Shown here: in pieces, positions 1 through 8,439 of the stretch | Numbering within the stretch: position 1 is the first letter of the stretch | Layout of the letters: each line of letters opens with the position of its first letter | Assembly: GCA_903935205.1 (NCBI GenBank) | Contig: CAIZQU010000153.1 | Location: 1-57,871, forward strand | Direction of reading: 5' to 3' | Source: an uncultured cyanobacterium | GTDB lineage: Bacteria > Cyanobacteriota > Cyanobacteriia > PCC-6307 > Cyanobiaceae | Length of the DNA stretch: 57,871 nt | Made by a program: the position numbers and the translations under genes | Notes under the pieces: model-generated | The model's database searches: none | Seen by the model: only the letters and a program-made list of their open reading frames with translations | What the model was told of the DNA's origin: nothing

Positions 1-140
1 CAGCCCCCCAGCGCCAGATAGGCGGTGGGGAACAGCAGCAGCCCGGACCAGCCAACGAAAACGAAGCGGTCGCGCTTGAGCCAGTCGTCGAGGACGTCGA
101 ACCATCCCCGCTGGGGCAAGCGCCCTGCAGCGATCGTCAT
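1..140 (-). CDS. psbD: Photosystem II D2 protein, N-terminal part
   Basis: The first 46 codons of D2, running off the left edge of the window. Translation from the ATG at 140 gives a start of [19 protein letters not shown] followed by a segment typical of D2 ([14 protein letters not shown], then [13 protein letters not shown]), which enters the first transmembrane helix. D2 is a core reaction-centre subunit that with D1 binds the PSII pigments and quinone Q(A) in the thylakoid membrane. The rest of the gene, often followed by psbC, lies outside. An HLR1-like direct repeat sits just upstream of the start codon; no Shine-Dalgarno sequence is evident there. Confidence 0.95.
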   Translation of the reverse strand, partial: MTIAAGRLPQRGWFDVLDDWLKRDRFVFVGWSGLLLFPTAYLALGG

Positions 141-147
141 GAGAGGC

Positions 148-165
148 TTTACGAAGCTTTACAAC
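148..165 (-). promoter_or_regulatory. HLR1-like direct repeat in front of psbD
   Basis: On the + strand the sequence TTTACGAA-GC-TTTACAAC matches the HLR1 consensus (G/T)TTACA(T/A)(T/A)NN(G/T)TTACA(T/A)(T/A) at 14 of 16 defined positions. HLR1 is the binding site of the response regulator RpaB, which is itself encoded at 10063. The site lies 8 to 25 nt upstream of the psbD ATG, so it would fall in the leader or core promoter and might act as an operator. Inferred from the motif only. Confidence 0.45.
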
Positions 166-364
166 GAGCATGGTACGGGCATCCGCGCCCCCATCGCGCG
201 GCCCCACCCCGAATCGGCAGCGTTTGAGCACAAATACTCAGCAACCCCCTTTCCGGGGTCCGGTCCTCGCCTGGCCGCCGTGACGGCCGGGACCTTCGCT
301 CGGCCAGAGTGGCCAGACTGCGGCCCTCACCTGCGGTGATGCCGCCGCTCCCATCCCCACTCCC

Positions 365-628
365 ATGTTCGTCGTCGAGCTCTCCCTCCGGCTCAGCCCC
401 ATGCCCATTGCCGTGCAGCGCAAGGACCAGGAGGCCGCCCTCGCCCTTTACCGAGAGATCCGCCAGGCCCTGGAGAGCGGCGAACCGCGGGTGCTCGAAC
501 TGCACTGCGACAAGGACGAGCACAAGCACATCAGCCTGCTGAGCAGTGAAATCGTCGCCGTGCAGACCTATGAGAAGAGTGCTGGCGGCAGCGGCGGCCG
601 CCGCCCCGGCTTCAGCCTCGAGAGCTGA
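365..628 (+). CDS. UPF0367 family protein
   Basis: An 87-residue protein with the family pattern: a start of [20 protein letters not shown], an acidic helix, and the block [18 protein letters not shown]0367 proteins are small, soluble, widespread in cyanobacteria and without an assigned function. The gene diverges from psbD and ends 7 nt before the ABC ATPase at 636, so the two are probably cotranscribed. The C-terminal tail is glycine-rich and looks unstructured. The family assignment is confident; nothing here reveals the role. Confidence 0.85.
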   Translation: MFVVELSLRLSPMPIAVQRKDQEAALALYREIRQALESGEPRVLELHCDKDEHKHISLLSSEIVAVQTYEKSAGGSGGRRPGFSLES

Positions 629-635
629 TCCCGCC

Positions 636-1361
636 GTGGCATCCCCTTCCGCCCCCGGGGGGGCAGCGCCAGCCGCCCAGGCCCCTCCCCTGGAGGTGGC
701 GGGGCTGGGCTTCGCCTGGGACAACGGCCGAGTCGCCCTGGCGAACTGCACCCTGACCATTCCAGACACCGGCTTGTGGATGCTGGTGGGCAGCAATGGC
801 AGCGGCAAGAGCACCCTGCTGCGGCTGATCGCCGGGCTGCTGCAGCCTCGCCAGGGAACGATCCGAATCGCCGGCAAAGCCGCCCTGGTCTTCCAGAACC
901 CCGACCACCAGCTGCTGCTGCCCAGCTGCGGCAGCGATCTGCAACTGGGCCTGCCGGCAGGTCTCAGCGCCGCGACCCGCCGACGTCGAATGGAAGAGGC
1001 CCTCGACCAGGTGGGCCTCATCGGCATGGCCCAGCGTCCGATCCACACCCTCAGCGGCGGCCAGAAGCAGCGACTGGCCATTGCCGGAGCCCTGGCCAGC
1101 GAAGCCGATCTGCTGCTGCTCGATGAACCCACGGCCCTGCTCGACCCGGAGAGCCAGGGCGACGTGCTGGGCCTGATCCGTCGCCTCTGCAGCCGCCGTA
1201 GTCGACCGATCACGGCCCTCTGGATCACCCATCGGCTCGAGGAACTGGAGCGTTGCGATGGCGCTGCGCTGATGGAGTCGGGCCAGCTGGGCGGCTGGCA
1301 GAGCCCGGCCGCGCTGCTCAGCCAATGCCCCCCCTTGCCGGCCGGGCGGGCTGAACGGTAG
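636..1361 (+). CDS. ABC transporter ATPase, cobalt/ECF type
   Basis: A 241-residue nucleotide-binding subunit. Visible motifs are Walker A GSNGSGKST (residues 52-60), Q-loop VFQNPDHQ, signature LSGGQKQR (139-146), Walker B LLLLDEP (159-165) and an H-loop ITHR. The FQNPDHQ Q-loop is typical of CbiO/energy-coupling-factor ATPases and of the plastid ABCI11/NAP14 group. There is no membrane segment, so it needs a partner permease that is not in this window. The GTG at 636 was chosen because it follows the UPF0367 stop at once; the frame stays open further upstream inside that gene. The substrate cannot be told from sequence. Confidence 0.85.
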   Translation: MASPSAPGGAAPAAQAPPLEVAGLGFAWDNGRVALANCTLTIPDTGLWMLVGSNGSGKSTLLRLIAGLLQPRQGTIRIAGKAALVFQNPDHQLLLPSCGSDLQLGLPAGLSAATRRRRMEEALDQVGLIGMAQRPIHTLSGGQKQRLAIAGALASEADLLLLDEPTALLDPESQGDVLGLIRRLCSRRSRPITALWITHRLEELERCDGAALMESGQLGGWQSPAALLSQCPPLPAGRAER

Positions 1362-1473
1362 GCTCTCGCGGTCCGCAACACGGATGCTTCTCCTTCGGCC
1401 TTCCGGTTTCCGGTGCGCCTGGAGCGGCTTTTGATCCTGGCCGATCTGTCCTCAGTCGGTTGCAGGGTTTCAT

Positions 1474-1545
1474 TCCTCGGTAGCTCAGCGGTAGAGCGGT
1501 CGGCTGTTAACCGATTGGTCGCAGGTTCGAATCCCGCCCGGGGAG
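1474..1545 (+). tRNA. tRNA-Asn (anticodon GTT)
   Basis: A 72-nt cloverleaf with acceptor arms TCCTCGG / CCGGGGA (one T-G wobble), D stem GCTC/GAGC, anticodon loop CTGTTAA with GTT at 1506-1508, and T loop TTCGAAT. Discriminator base is G and the CCA end is not encoded, so the CCA-adding enzyme at 16691 would complete it. One oddity: the T stem GCAGG / CCCGC has an A-C mismatch at 1523/1535 where a Watson-Crick pair is expected. Confidence 0.95.
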
Positions 1546-2087
1546 TTCTGATAATCAATAGATCCTTGAGTTGTTGATCTGGCTCCGCTGCAGCCAGCCA
1601 CCAGCCATTCGCCCATGGATGCGTCTGGGATCCCGGCTGGGCAGCGCTGCCGGCGCTGTGGTGGCAGCCATTGATGAGAGCGGCGCGCCTCGGCGGAAGG
1701 GTCGGGAGGCTTCAGCCCCCTGGACCGGCAGGCCGACCGGCCAGAGCTGGCCCGACAAGGATTGCCAGGATCGCCCCACTCGAGCGGAAGACTTCCTGAA
1801 GATCAACTGGCCCGGACATGGTCGAACGCACGGGTGGTGAGCCAGGACGGTGGCGGCAAATCCCCATGCCTTCAGGCTTTCTCCGGGTTTCTCGCCACCC
1901 ATCCTGGGACCGGCCTGCTCGGCTGGCTGTGCGATGCGACACCAAGGGCCAGGCCGGGCGCCATGCAGCGGGCGTCAAAGCAGGAGACAATGCGTGCATT
2001 CCAATGCCTACCGTCACATTTGCTGCCGCAGCAGCTCGCCGAGCCCCCCAGCACCCTCCGCTGTCCCTGCCCCCGACTCCCTCAGCC
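1546..2087. other. 542-bp non-coding stretch upstream of rpaA
   Basis: No convincing coding region on either strand; the open frames lack family features and have poor composition. It presumably holds the 3' flank of tRNA-Asn and the rpaA promoter and leader. I see no clear terminator, tandem repeat or strong palindrome. Confidence 0.5.
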
Positions 2088-2912
2088 ATGAAGCCCTGCA
2101 TCCTGCTCATCGAGGACGACAGCGACATGCGCGAGCTTGTGGCTGGTCATCTGGAGCACGGCGGCTTCGATGTCCAGCGGACCGACGATGGCATCAAAGG
2201 CCAGGCCCTGGCCCTGCAGTACAGCCCGGATGTGATCCTGCTCGACCTGATGCTGCCGAAGGTCGATGGCCTCACCCTCTGCCAGCGGCTACGGCGTGAT
2301 GAGCGCACCGCCAAGATCCCGATCCTGATGCTCACCGCCCTGGGCGGCACCAAGGACAAGGTCAGCGGTTTCAACTCCGGCGCCGACGACTACCTCACCA
2401 AACCCTTTGATCTCGAGGAGCTGATGGTGCGGGTCAAGGCCCTGCTGCGGCGAAGCGAGCGGGCCCCCCTCTCCAGCAAGCACAACGAAATCCTCAGCTA
2501 CGGCTGCCTGACCCTGGTGCCCGAGCGTTTCGAGGCGATCTGGTTCGATGCCGCAGTGCGCCTCACCCACCTGGAATTCGAGCTGCTCCACTGCCTGCTC
2601 CAGCGCCATGGCCAGACGGTGGCCCCCTCGGTGATCCTCAAGGAGGTCTGGGGGTATGAGCCCGACGATGACATCGAGACCATCCGGGTTCACGTGCGGC
2701 ACCTGCGCACCAAGCTGGAGCCCGATCCCCGCAAACCCCGCTTCATCAAGACGGTCTATGGAGCCGGATACTGCCTGGAGCTGCCGAGCGGCGATCAGGT
2801 CGAGACGCTGCTCCCCCTGATCCAACAGGCCCGCCTGGCCAAGCAGCAGGTCGGCGCCAAAACCACCGCCAATGTCGGTGCTGCCGAGGGCAACGGCGGC
2901 GAGGCGGCCTGA
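2088..2912 (+). CDS. rpaA: OmpR-family response regulator RpaA
   Basis: A 274-residue response regulator. The N-terminal receiver has the acidic pair ED-D at residues 9-11, phosphoacceptor D53 in [11 protein letters not shown] and the conserved Lys in DDYLTKPF. A linker with the RpaA-type block [17 protein letters not shown] leads to a winged-helix DNA-binding domain ([17 protein letters not shown], then [19 protein letters not shown]). RpaA is the output regulator of the KaiABC clock, phosphorylated by SasA, and also affects phycobilisome-photosystem association. The ATG at 2088 gives the family N-terminus; the frame is open far upstream without homology. The 45-residue C-terminal tail past GYCLELPS is rich in Ala and Gln. 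Confidence 0.93.
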   Translation: MKPCILLIEDDSDMRELVAGHLEHGGFDVQRTDDGIKGQALALQYSPDVILLDLMLPKVDGLTLCQRLRRDERTAKIPILMLTALGGTKDKVSGFNSGADDYLTKPFDLEELMVRVKALLRRSERAPLSSKHNEILSYGCLTLVPERFEAIWFDAAVRLTHLEFELLHCLLQRHGQTVAPSVILKEVWGYEPDDDIETIRVHVRHLRTKLEPDPRKPRFIKTVYGAGYCLELPSGDQVETLLPLIQQARLAKQQVGAKTTANVGAAEGNGGEAA

Positions 2913-2956
2913 GCCCCCAGGCCCCTCGGCTTCTGGAGAGCTGAGACCGACCCTGC

Positions 2957-4132
2957 TCAGGAGGGCAGACCACTCCCGGTCAGCTCCAGCAGGGCCACCT
3001 CCCAGGCCAGCCGAGGCTGCACGTAGCTGCGCAATTGGGAGCGCAGCCGTTCCAGACGGCGGAGTTCCGCCGGTCGCTGGCGGCGACGCCAGAGGGCCAG
3101 CTCCATCCAGTCGATCAGCCAGAGCTGCTGGGGCAGATCCAGCGCCTCGCTCAGCTCCCGGGCCAGGTTGAGGGCTTCGATCGGGTCGGTTCCCAGGGCC
3201 AGCAGCCGCGGCGCCAGTCCCTCGGGCAAGGCCCGCCACTGGCGGCGGTGCTGCAGCAATCCGCCGGGAGAGCCAGCCGCCAGCTCGGCCAGTTCGGGGG
3301 GGTCGGGCACCACCACCTGCACCGCCGGCCCAGCCTCGGGCTCGTTCATCGACAAGGGCTCTGCGGCTTCGGGAACGGAGGCGAGCACCTGCTCCACCAG
3401 GGCAGGGGAGAGGCGCCGGAACGGAATCGTCTGACAGCGGGAGCGAATCGTGCTCAGCAACTGCTCGGGGGCAGCGCTGATCAGCACCAGGAGACCGTCT
3501 CCTGGCTCCTCCAGGGTCTTGAGCAGGGCGTTGGCGGCGGCTTCGGCCATCGCCTCCGCCCCCTCCAGCACCACCAGGCAGCGGCCCCCCTCCACCGGTC
3601 TGCGGGTGAGGAAGGACGAGACCTCGCGCACCTGCTCCAACCGCAGCTGAGGCGCAGCCCTCCTTGGCACCCCCTCCGCCTCGGCCCGGGAAAGGGGCAC
3701 AAGCCGTCCCTGATGGGAGTAGGTGGGCTCGACCCAGAGCAGATCGGGGTGGTTGCCCTGCTGCAGTCGGCGGCGCAACCCGGGAGCGGCAGCCGGCACC
3801 GGCTCCAGCGCTGGGGGAGGGATGGCGAGGGACGCCTGGCCCGGGCCTGATCCACCGCCATGGAAGGACTCGGGCCCAACGGTGGAGCGGGATGCGGCGA
3901 GAGGGATCCCGGAGAGATCCAGATGGGGAAGCGTGGATCCTGAAACCGTGGCGCTCCCAGGATCCGGTGCTGCCAGAACCCCTTCGAGAAAACGCAGGGC
4001 CCCCAGCCGGCGCCCCACCCCCTCAGGACCGCTGAACAGATAGGCAGGGGCCAGGCGTCCCTGACGCAGGGCCGCCTCCAGCAGCCGCACCGCCAAGGGC
4101 TGGCCGACCAGGTCGGCGAACAGATCAGCCAC
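2957..4132 (-). CDS. holB: DNA polymerase III delta' subunit
   Basis: A 391-residue clamp-loader subunit of the AAA+ family. The start gives FADLVGQPLAVRLLEAAL and then YLFSGPEGVGRR, a Walker A region without the usual Lys, as is common in delta' subunits that do not hydrolyse ATP. Further on are a long variable insert, the region QVREVSSFLTRRPVEGGR, the sensor-like stretch NALLKTLEEPGDG, and ISAAPEQLLSTIRSRCQ with the SRC motif. The GTG at 4132 overlaps the end of tmk by 8 nt, which indicates translational coupling. It is last in the reverse block ctaA-tmk-holB; tmk-holB is a common bacterial pairing. Confidence 0.9.
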   Translation of the reverse strand: MADLFADLVGQPLAVRLLEAALRQGRLAPAYLFSGPEGVGRRLGALRFLEGVLAAPDPGSATVSGSTLPHLDLSGIPLAASRSTVGPESFHGGGSGPGQASLAIPPPALEPVPAAAPGLRRRLQQGNHPDLLWVEPTYSHQGRLVPLSRAEAEGVPRRAAPQLRLEQVREVSSFLTRRPVEGGRCLVVLEGAEAMAEAAANALLKTLEEPGDGLLVLISAAPEQLLSTIRSRCQTIPFRRLSPALVEQVLASVPEAAEPLSMNEPEAGPAVQVVVPDPPELAELAAGSPGGLLQHRRQWRALPEGLAPRLLALGTDPIEALNLARELSEALDLPQQLWLIDWMELALWRRRQRPAELRRLERLRSQLRSYVQPRLAWEVALLELTGSGLPS

Positions 4133-4823
4133 CAGGCCCCTCCGCCCACCCCACGACGGGCCAGCCGGCGGCGGCCTGATCCGCGACCGCCCGCTGGCAG
4201 GCCAGGGCCACGGCGGCGGGGTCGTCACCGGCATCGATCCGCCGCCAACCACGCTCCTGGGCCAGATGGGCGAAACCGGCGGCCACGCGCTCCAGAAAAT
4301 CCAGCCCGGCCGCTTCGATCCGGTCGGCGGGCCGGCCACCGCGGCGTCGCTGCGACTGGGCGAGGGGAAGGTCGAGCCAGAGGGTGAGATCCGCCGCCAG
4401 GCCACCGGTGGCCAGGCGTTCCAGGGCAGTGATGCGATCGAGGGCTAGGCCCCGTCCATGGCCCTGATAGGCCGCCGTGGAGCCAGAGAAGCGATCGCTC
4501 AACACCCAGTGGCCAGCCTCCAGGGCAGGCCGGATCACGGTGGCCACATGTTGGGCCCGGTCGGCGGCATAGAGCAGCAGCTCGGCATCAGGGCACGGAG
4601 CCGCGGCCTCGGGCGGGTGGAGCAACAGCTCGCGCAGGGCCCGGCCCAGGGGGGTGCCGCCCGGCTCCCGGGTGCAGAGCAGGCGGGAGCCCCCGGGCAT
4701 CAGGCCACTGGCCGGCAGCCAAGCGGCCAGGGCCTCCAGCTGGGTGGTCTTGCCGGAACCATCGATCCCCTCCAGCACCAGAAAACGGCCGCGCCCTTCC
4801 CCTGCAGATTCCTGCGCTGTCAC
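4125..4823 (-). CDS. tmk: Thymidylate kinase
   Basis: A 232-residue dTMP kinase that makes dTDP for DNA synthesis. The P-loop is EGIDGSGKTTQ near residue 18; TREPGGTPLG is the substrate-binding DR(E)PG segment; DRFSGSTAAYQGHGRGL matches the conserved DRY/F-SSxAYQG motif; a lid with RRGGRPADRIE follows. It begins at a GTG whose GTGA overlaps the ctaA stop by 4 bp and runs 8 bp into holB, so three genes form one transcription unit. Length and motif order are normal for the family. Confidence 0.95.
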   Translation of the reverse strand: MTAQESAGEGRGRFLVLEGIDGSGKTTQLEALAAWLPASGLMPGGSRLLCTREPGGTPLGRALRELLLHPPEAAAPCPDAELLLYAADRAQHVATVIRPALEAGHWVLSDRFSGSTAAYQGHGRGLALDRITALERLATGGLAADLTLWLDLPLAQSQRRRGGRPADRIEAAGLDFLERVAAGFAHLAQERGWRRIDAGDDPAAVALACQRAVADQAAAGWPVVGWAEGPGG

Positions 4824-7444
4824 ACCGGCCGCTCCACCTCCCTGCTGGCCCCATCCTGCAGGAGCAGGGCGTTGACGACCACGGTGATCGAACTGAGGGC
4901 CATCAGCAGCGCCGCCAGGGGAGGCACCAGGCGGATGCCGTAGCCGGGCAGCAGGGCGCCGGCGGCGATCGGCAGCATGATCAGGTTGTAACCAAAGGCC
5001 CAGGCGAGGTTCTGGCGAACCTTCGCCATCGTGCGCTCCGCCAGATCGAGGGCCTGGGGCAAACCATCGAGACGGTCGCCCATCACCACCAGGGAGGCCG
5101 CCTCCTGGGCAATCTGGGTGCCGGTGCCGACGGCGATGCCCAGATCCGCGGCCGCCAGGGCGGGGGCATCGTTGATGCCATCACCCACCATCGCCACAGG
5201 GCCATGGCTGCGGGTCGCCAGGATGCGCGCCAGCTTCTGATCCGGGCGCAGGTCCCAGGCCAGCTCGCCAGGCTCCAGTCCCACCAGCTGGGCGGTGCGC
5301 CGCACCGGTCCCTCCCGATCGCCGCTCAGCAATCCGAGAGCCAGCGAACGGCGCCGCAGGGCCGCCAAGGTGGCGGCGGCATCGGCACGGGGCCGATCCT
5401 CGACGGCGATCAGCCCGAGCAGCTCCGGCCCGAGGGCCACGGCCAGCAGGGAGGCGCCCGCCTCCGCCAACCCGTCGTGGCGGGCTTGCCAGGCCCGATC
5501 GACCCGCACCCCCTGGTCCACGAGCCAGGCCAGCCGCCCTGCCCGCAGCAGCGGAGCGCTGGCCAGCCCTTCCGTACCGGGGATCTGCTCTCCTGGCCCG
5601 GCCACGGGTTCCCCGCCGGTCGCGCCCCCAGCCTCCAGGCGGCCTTCGAGTCCATCGCCGGGCAAGGTGCGCACGCCGGCCACGGGATGCAGGACCAACC
5701 GCCGAACCTCCGCCTCCTGAAGCACGGCATGGGCCAGGGGATGGCGGCTGTCCCGCTCCAGGCTGGCCGCCAGCTGCAGAAGCCGGCCGGCGGCGGCATC
5801 GGCGGACAGGCCTCCAGCCTCGCTGGCCTCCACGGCGGTCACCAGCGGCCGGCCCAGGGTGAGGGTGCCGGTCTTGTCGAACAGTACGGTGCGCAGGCCG
5901 GCGGCGGTCTCGATGGCATCACCGCCGCGGAACAGCAGCCCAGCGCGGGCGGCAGCACCGGTTCCCACGCTCAGGGCTGCGGGGGTTGCCAGGCCGAGGG
6001 CGCAGGGGCAGGCCACCACCAGAACAGCGATCGCCAGCTGCATGGCCAGGGCCAGAGGGGTGCCGGCCGGACCCATCGCCCCATGGCCGTGGGCGGCATG
6101 GGAGCTGGAGGCGGCCTGCAGGACCTGCGGCCAGAGCCGGGTTCCCCAGCGCCACCAGAATAAAAAGGTGGCGAGGGCCAGCAGCAGCACCGCCACGGTG
6201 AAACGGCCGGCGACCCGATCGGCCAGGCCCTGGATCGGCGCCTTGCGCAGCTGAGCCTGCTCCACCAGGCGCACAATCCGGGCGATGGCGCTCTCGGCGC
6301 CGCTGCGCAGCACCTCCAGCTCCAGGGTGGCCAGGAGGTTCAGGCAACCGGCCGCCAGCTCGCTGCCGGGGCCCACCAGCTGGGGGAGGCTTTCACCGGT
6401 GAGGGCGGAGGCATCGAGGCTGGAGCTGCCCTGGCGCACCACGCCATCGATGGGTACCCGGTCGCCGGGAAACAGGCGGATGCGATCGCCGGGACGCAGC
6501 CCCCCCACCCGCACCGGCCTGGGGGGGCCGTCGTCGACGAGCAGCAGGGCCTGATCGGGTTGCAGGTCGGCGAGGGCTTCGATCGCCCGGCCGGTACGGA
6601 AACGAGCCCGCTCCTCAAGGAAGCGGCCGGCCAGGACGAACCCCAGCAACATCACGCCCTCGTTGAAGAAGCAGGGCCAGCCGCCCTGGGGCCAGATCCA
6701 ACCCACGAGGCTGGCCAGGTAGGAGCTGCCCACCCCCAGGGCCACCAAGGTGTCCATGCCGGGTGCTGCGGCCAGAGCGGCACGGGTTCCGGCCACCAGG
6801 ATCGGCCGGCCGGGACCGGCCAGGGCAGCGGTGGCCACCAGGGCATGAAACCAGGGGGCCCCCAGGGGGGTGGCGCTGAGGGGGCCGGGGCCGGCATCGG
6901 CGAGATGGCCGACCCCGGAGGCCAGCACCAGCAGCAGCGCCACAAGCAGCTGGCGCCAGCGCTGCCACCAGTCCCGCTCCTGGAGTCGCTCCCGGCGGCT
7001 GGAGGGCAGATCGTCGCTGCGGGGCCTGGCCTGATACCCGAGGCCAGCCAGGCTCTCCAACAGGGCTGGCAGGCGCGCCTCGGGCCGATCCACCTCCAGC
7101 CAGGCGGTGCGGCTGAGCAGGCTGACGCTCACCTGACCCACCCCTGGCTGCTGGCGCAGGCGTTGCTCGACCGCACGCACGCAGCCGCCGCACTTCATGC
7201 CCTCGACCTCCAGCAGCAGGGTCGGACTGGGGGGACCCGGAGACGGCGTGGCGAGCGCGGGCTGCTGGGACAGAGGTGGAGCCGAGGGAGGGGCCGGCGA
7301 AGCAGCGATCGCCCCTGCGGGATCCCGGCCCTGGCCCGGAGGCTGGCCATGGCCGTGCGCCTCCGGGGCCGCCCCGCTACCGCCCCGCAAGGGGCCGTTC
7401 TCGGGAGCGGCCGAAGGGGCTGCGGGGGGAGGGGGGATGGACAC
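4820..7444 (-). CDS. ctaA: Copper-transporting P1B-type ATPase
   Basis: An 874-residue heavy-metal ATPase. After a proline-rich low-complexity N-terminus of about 70 residues comes one heavy-metal-associated domain with GMKCGGC (Cys 85 and 88), then eight predicted membrane segments, the CPC motif in [15 protein letters not shown], phosphorylation motif DKTGTLT, an HP motif (SRHPLAHAV) and the hinge [16 protein letters not shown] plus the CxxC domain indicates Cu(I). Cyanobacteria have two such pumps, CtaA (cell membrane) and PacS (thylakoid), which deliver copper to plastocyanin and cytochrome oxidase; the HMA block looks more like the CtaA/SynA type, but that choice is uncertain. The true start could be within the proline-rich segment. 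Confidence 0.88.
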   Translation of the reverse strand: MSIPPPPAAPSAAPENGPLRGGSGAAPEAHGHGQPPGQGRDPAGAIAASPAPPSAPPLSQQPALATPSPGPPSPTLLLEVEGMKCGGCVRAVEQRLRQQPGVGQVSVSLLSRTAWLEVDRPEARLPALLESLAGLGYQARPRSDDLPSSRRERLQERDWWQRWRQLLVALLLVLASGVGHLADAGPGPLSATPLGAPWFHALVATAALAGPGRPILVAGTRAALAAAPGMDTLVALGVGSSYLASLVGWIWPQGGWPCFFNEGVMLLGFVLAGRFLEERARFRTGRAIEALADLQPDQALLLVDDGPPRPVRVGGLRPGDRIRLFPGDRVPIDGVVRQGSSSLDASALTGESLPQLVGPGSELAAGCLNLLATLELEVLRSGAESAIARIVRLVEQAQLRKAPIQGLADRVAGRFTVAVLLLALATFLFWWRWGTRLWPQVLQAASSSHAAHGHGAMGPAGTPLALAMQLAIAVLVVACPCALGLATPAALSVGTGAAARAGLLFRGGDAIETAAGLRTVLFDKTGTLTLGRPLVTAVEASEAGGLSADAAAGRLLQLAASLERDSRHPLAHAVLQEAEVRRLVLHPVAGVRTLPGDGLEGRLEAGGATGGEPVAGPGEQIPGTEGLASAPLLRAGRLAWLVDQGVRVDRAWQARHDGLAEAGASLLAVALGPELLGLIAVEDRPRADAAATLAALRRRSLALGLLSGDREGPVRRTAQLVGLEPGELAWDLRPDQKLARILATRSHGPVAMVGDGINDAPALAAADLGIAVGTGTQIAQEAASLVVMGDRLDGLPQALDLAERTMAKVRQNLAWAFGYNLIMLPIAAGALLPGYGIRLVPPLAALLMALSSITVVVNALLLQDGASREVERPV

Positions 7445-7543
7445 CGGCCGAGGTCGGAGGGGATCAGGCTAGGGACATTGGCCGGCGGGGCCCAGGGCCG
7501 GAGAGCAACGGGCAGGATGGTGGGCAGAACCGGACCTGCGGCC

Positions 7544-8065
7544 GTGCCTCGCTCCCAACGCAACGACAACTTCATCGACAAGAGCTTCACGGTGATGGCC
7601 GACCTGATCGTGAAGCTGCTGCCGATCGACCCCAGGGCCAAGGAGGCCTATGTGTATTACCGCGATGGCCTCTCCGCCCAGAACGACGGAGATTACGCGG
7701 AGGCACTCGACAACTACGAAGAAGCGCTCAAGCTCGAGGAGAACGCGATCGACCGTGGCGAGATCCTCAAGAATATGGCGATCATCTTCATGAGCACCGG
7801 AGAGGAGGAGAAGGCTCTCGACTACTACCGGCAATCCCTGGAAGCCAACCCCAACTCACCCTCATGCCTGAAGAACATGGGCCTGATCTTCGAGAAATGG
7901 GGGCGTATCGCCGCTGAAAACGGTGATCAGGACAGCGCCGATCGCTGGTTTGACGAGGCGGCCGAGCACTGGACCCGGGCGGTGAAGCTCTACCCAGGCG
8001 GCTACCTTGACATCGAGAACTGGCTGAAATCTTCCGGTCGCAGCAATGTGGATGTTTACTTCTGA
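7544..8065 (+). CDS. ycf3: Photosystem I assembly protein Ycf3
   Basis: A 173-residue TPR protein, exactly the usual Ycf3 length. The N-terminal block [19 protein letters not shown] is the family signature, followed by three tetratricopeptide repeats ([20 protein letters not shown], then [20 protein letters not shown], then [16 protein letters not shown]) and [13 protein letters not shown]. It acts at the thylakoid as a chaperone for assembly of PsaA/PsaB and peripheral PSI subunits. The start is a GTG at 7544; the same frame is open for a kilobase upstream without homology. The gene diverges from ctaA with about 100 bp between. Its stop codon is the first three bases of a 13-bp tandem repeat array. 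Confidence 0.95.
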   Translation: MPRSQRNDNFIDKSFTVMADLIVKLLPIDPRAKEAYVYYRDGLSAQNDGDYAEALDNYEEALKLEENAIDRGEILKNMAIIFMSTGEEEKALDYYRQSLEANPNSPSCLKNMGLIFEKWGRIAAENGDQDSADRWFDEAAEHWTRAVKLYPGGYLDIENWLKSSGRSNVDVYF

Positions 8066-8166
8066 ACGGCTGATCTTAACAGCCGATCTGAACGGAGAAT
8101 CTGAACGGCTGATCTGAACAGCCGATCCGAACGGCTGATCCGAACGGAAAATCTGAACGAAGGATG
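8063..8166. repeat. Eight-copy 13-bp tandem repeat behind ycf3
   Basis: Eight consecutive 13-nt units of the form TGAACGGCTGATC, read on the + strand. The first unit supplies the ycf3 stop codon. Units 1, 4 and 6 are (T/C)GAACGGCTGATC; 2 and 5 are T(T/G)AACAGCCGATC; 3 and 7 carry GGAGAATC or GGAAAATC; unit 8 is degenerate. Because GGCTG in one unit can pair with CAGCC in the next, adjacent units can form small hairpins. The following 270 bp to radA hold no gene I can recognise. Confidence 0.9.
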
Positions 8167-8439
8167 GCTGCCTCGGAAAATTCTGATTCCCGCCGGTGGC
8201 GGTGAGTGAGAGTCATTGTCTGGCCGCAGCGAAGCAGGCCCACTGCACAGGAAACGCGCGATTCTTCGAGCGGCCCTGATAGGGAAGCCGAGATGAACAG
8301 CTGATGGTCATTGGCAGCAAACCACGCGCGACCGCCATCGGCAGCCCAGGGCTGGTCGATCGTCAGGCTCCGCCGCGGCCCTCGCAATCAGGGGGCGCCG
8401 GCAGATTCCGCCGCCCAACCCAGCGATCCAGCCGCTCCC

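Noticed and set aside
149-1558. 469-codon reverse open frame across the UPF0367/ABC genes
   Set aside because: It is antisense to two genes with clear families and one tRNA; its translation is Arg/Ser/Ala-rich without motifs. Long antisense frames are common at this GC content.
4491-4498. HIP1-type octamers (GCGATCGC), e.g. also at 6027, 6482 and 7305
   Set aside because: They recur through the window and are a general cyanobacterial feature rather than a local element.
8063-8166. Possible CRISPR array
   Set aside because: Units are contiguous 13-bp repeats with no spacers, and no cas gene is in the window.
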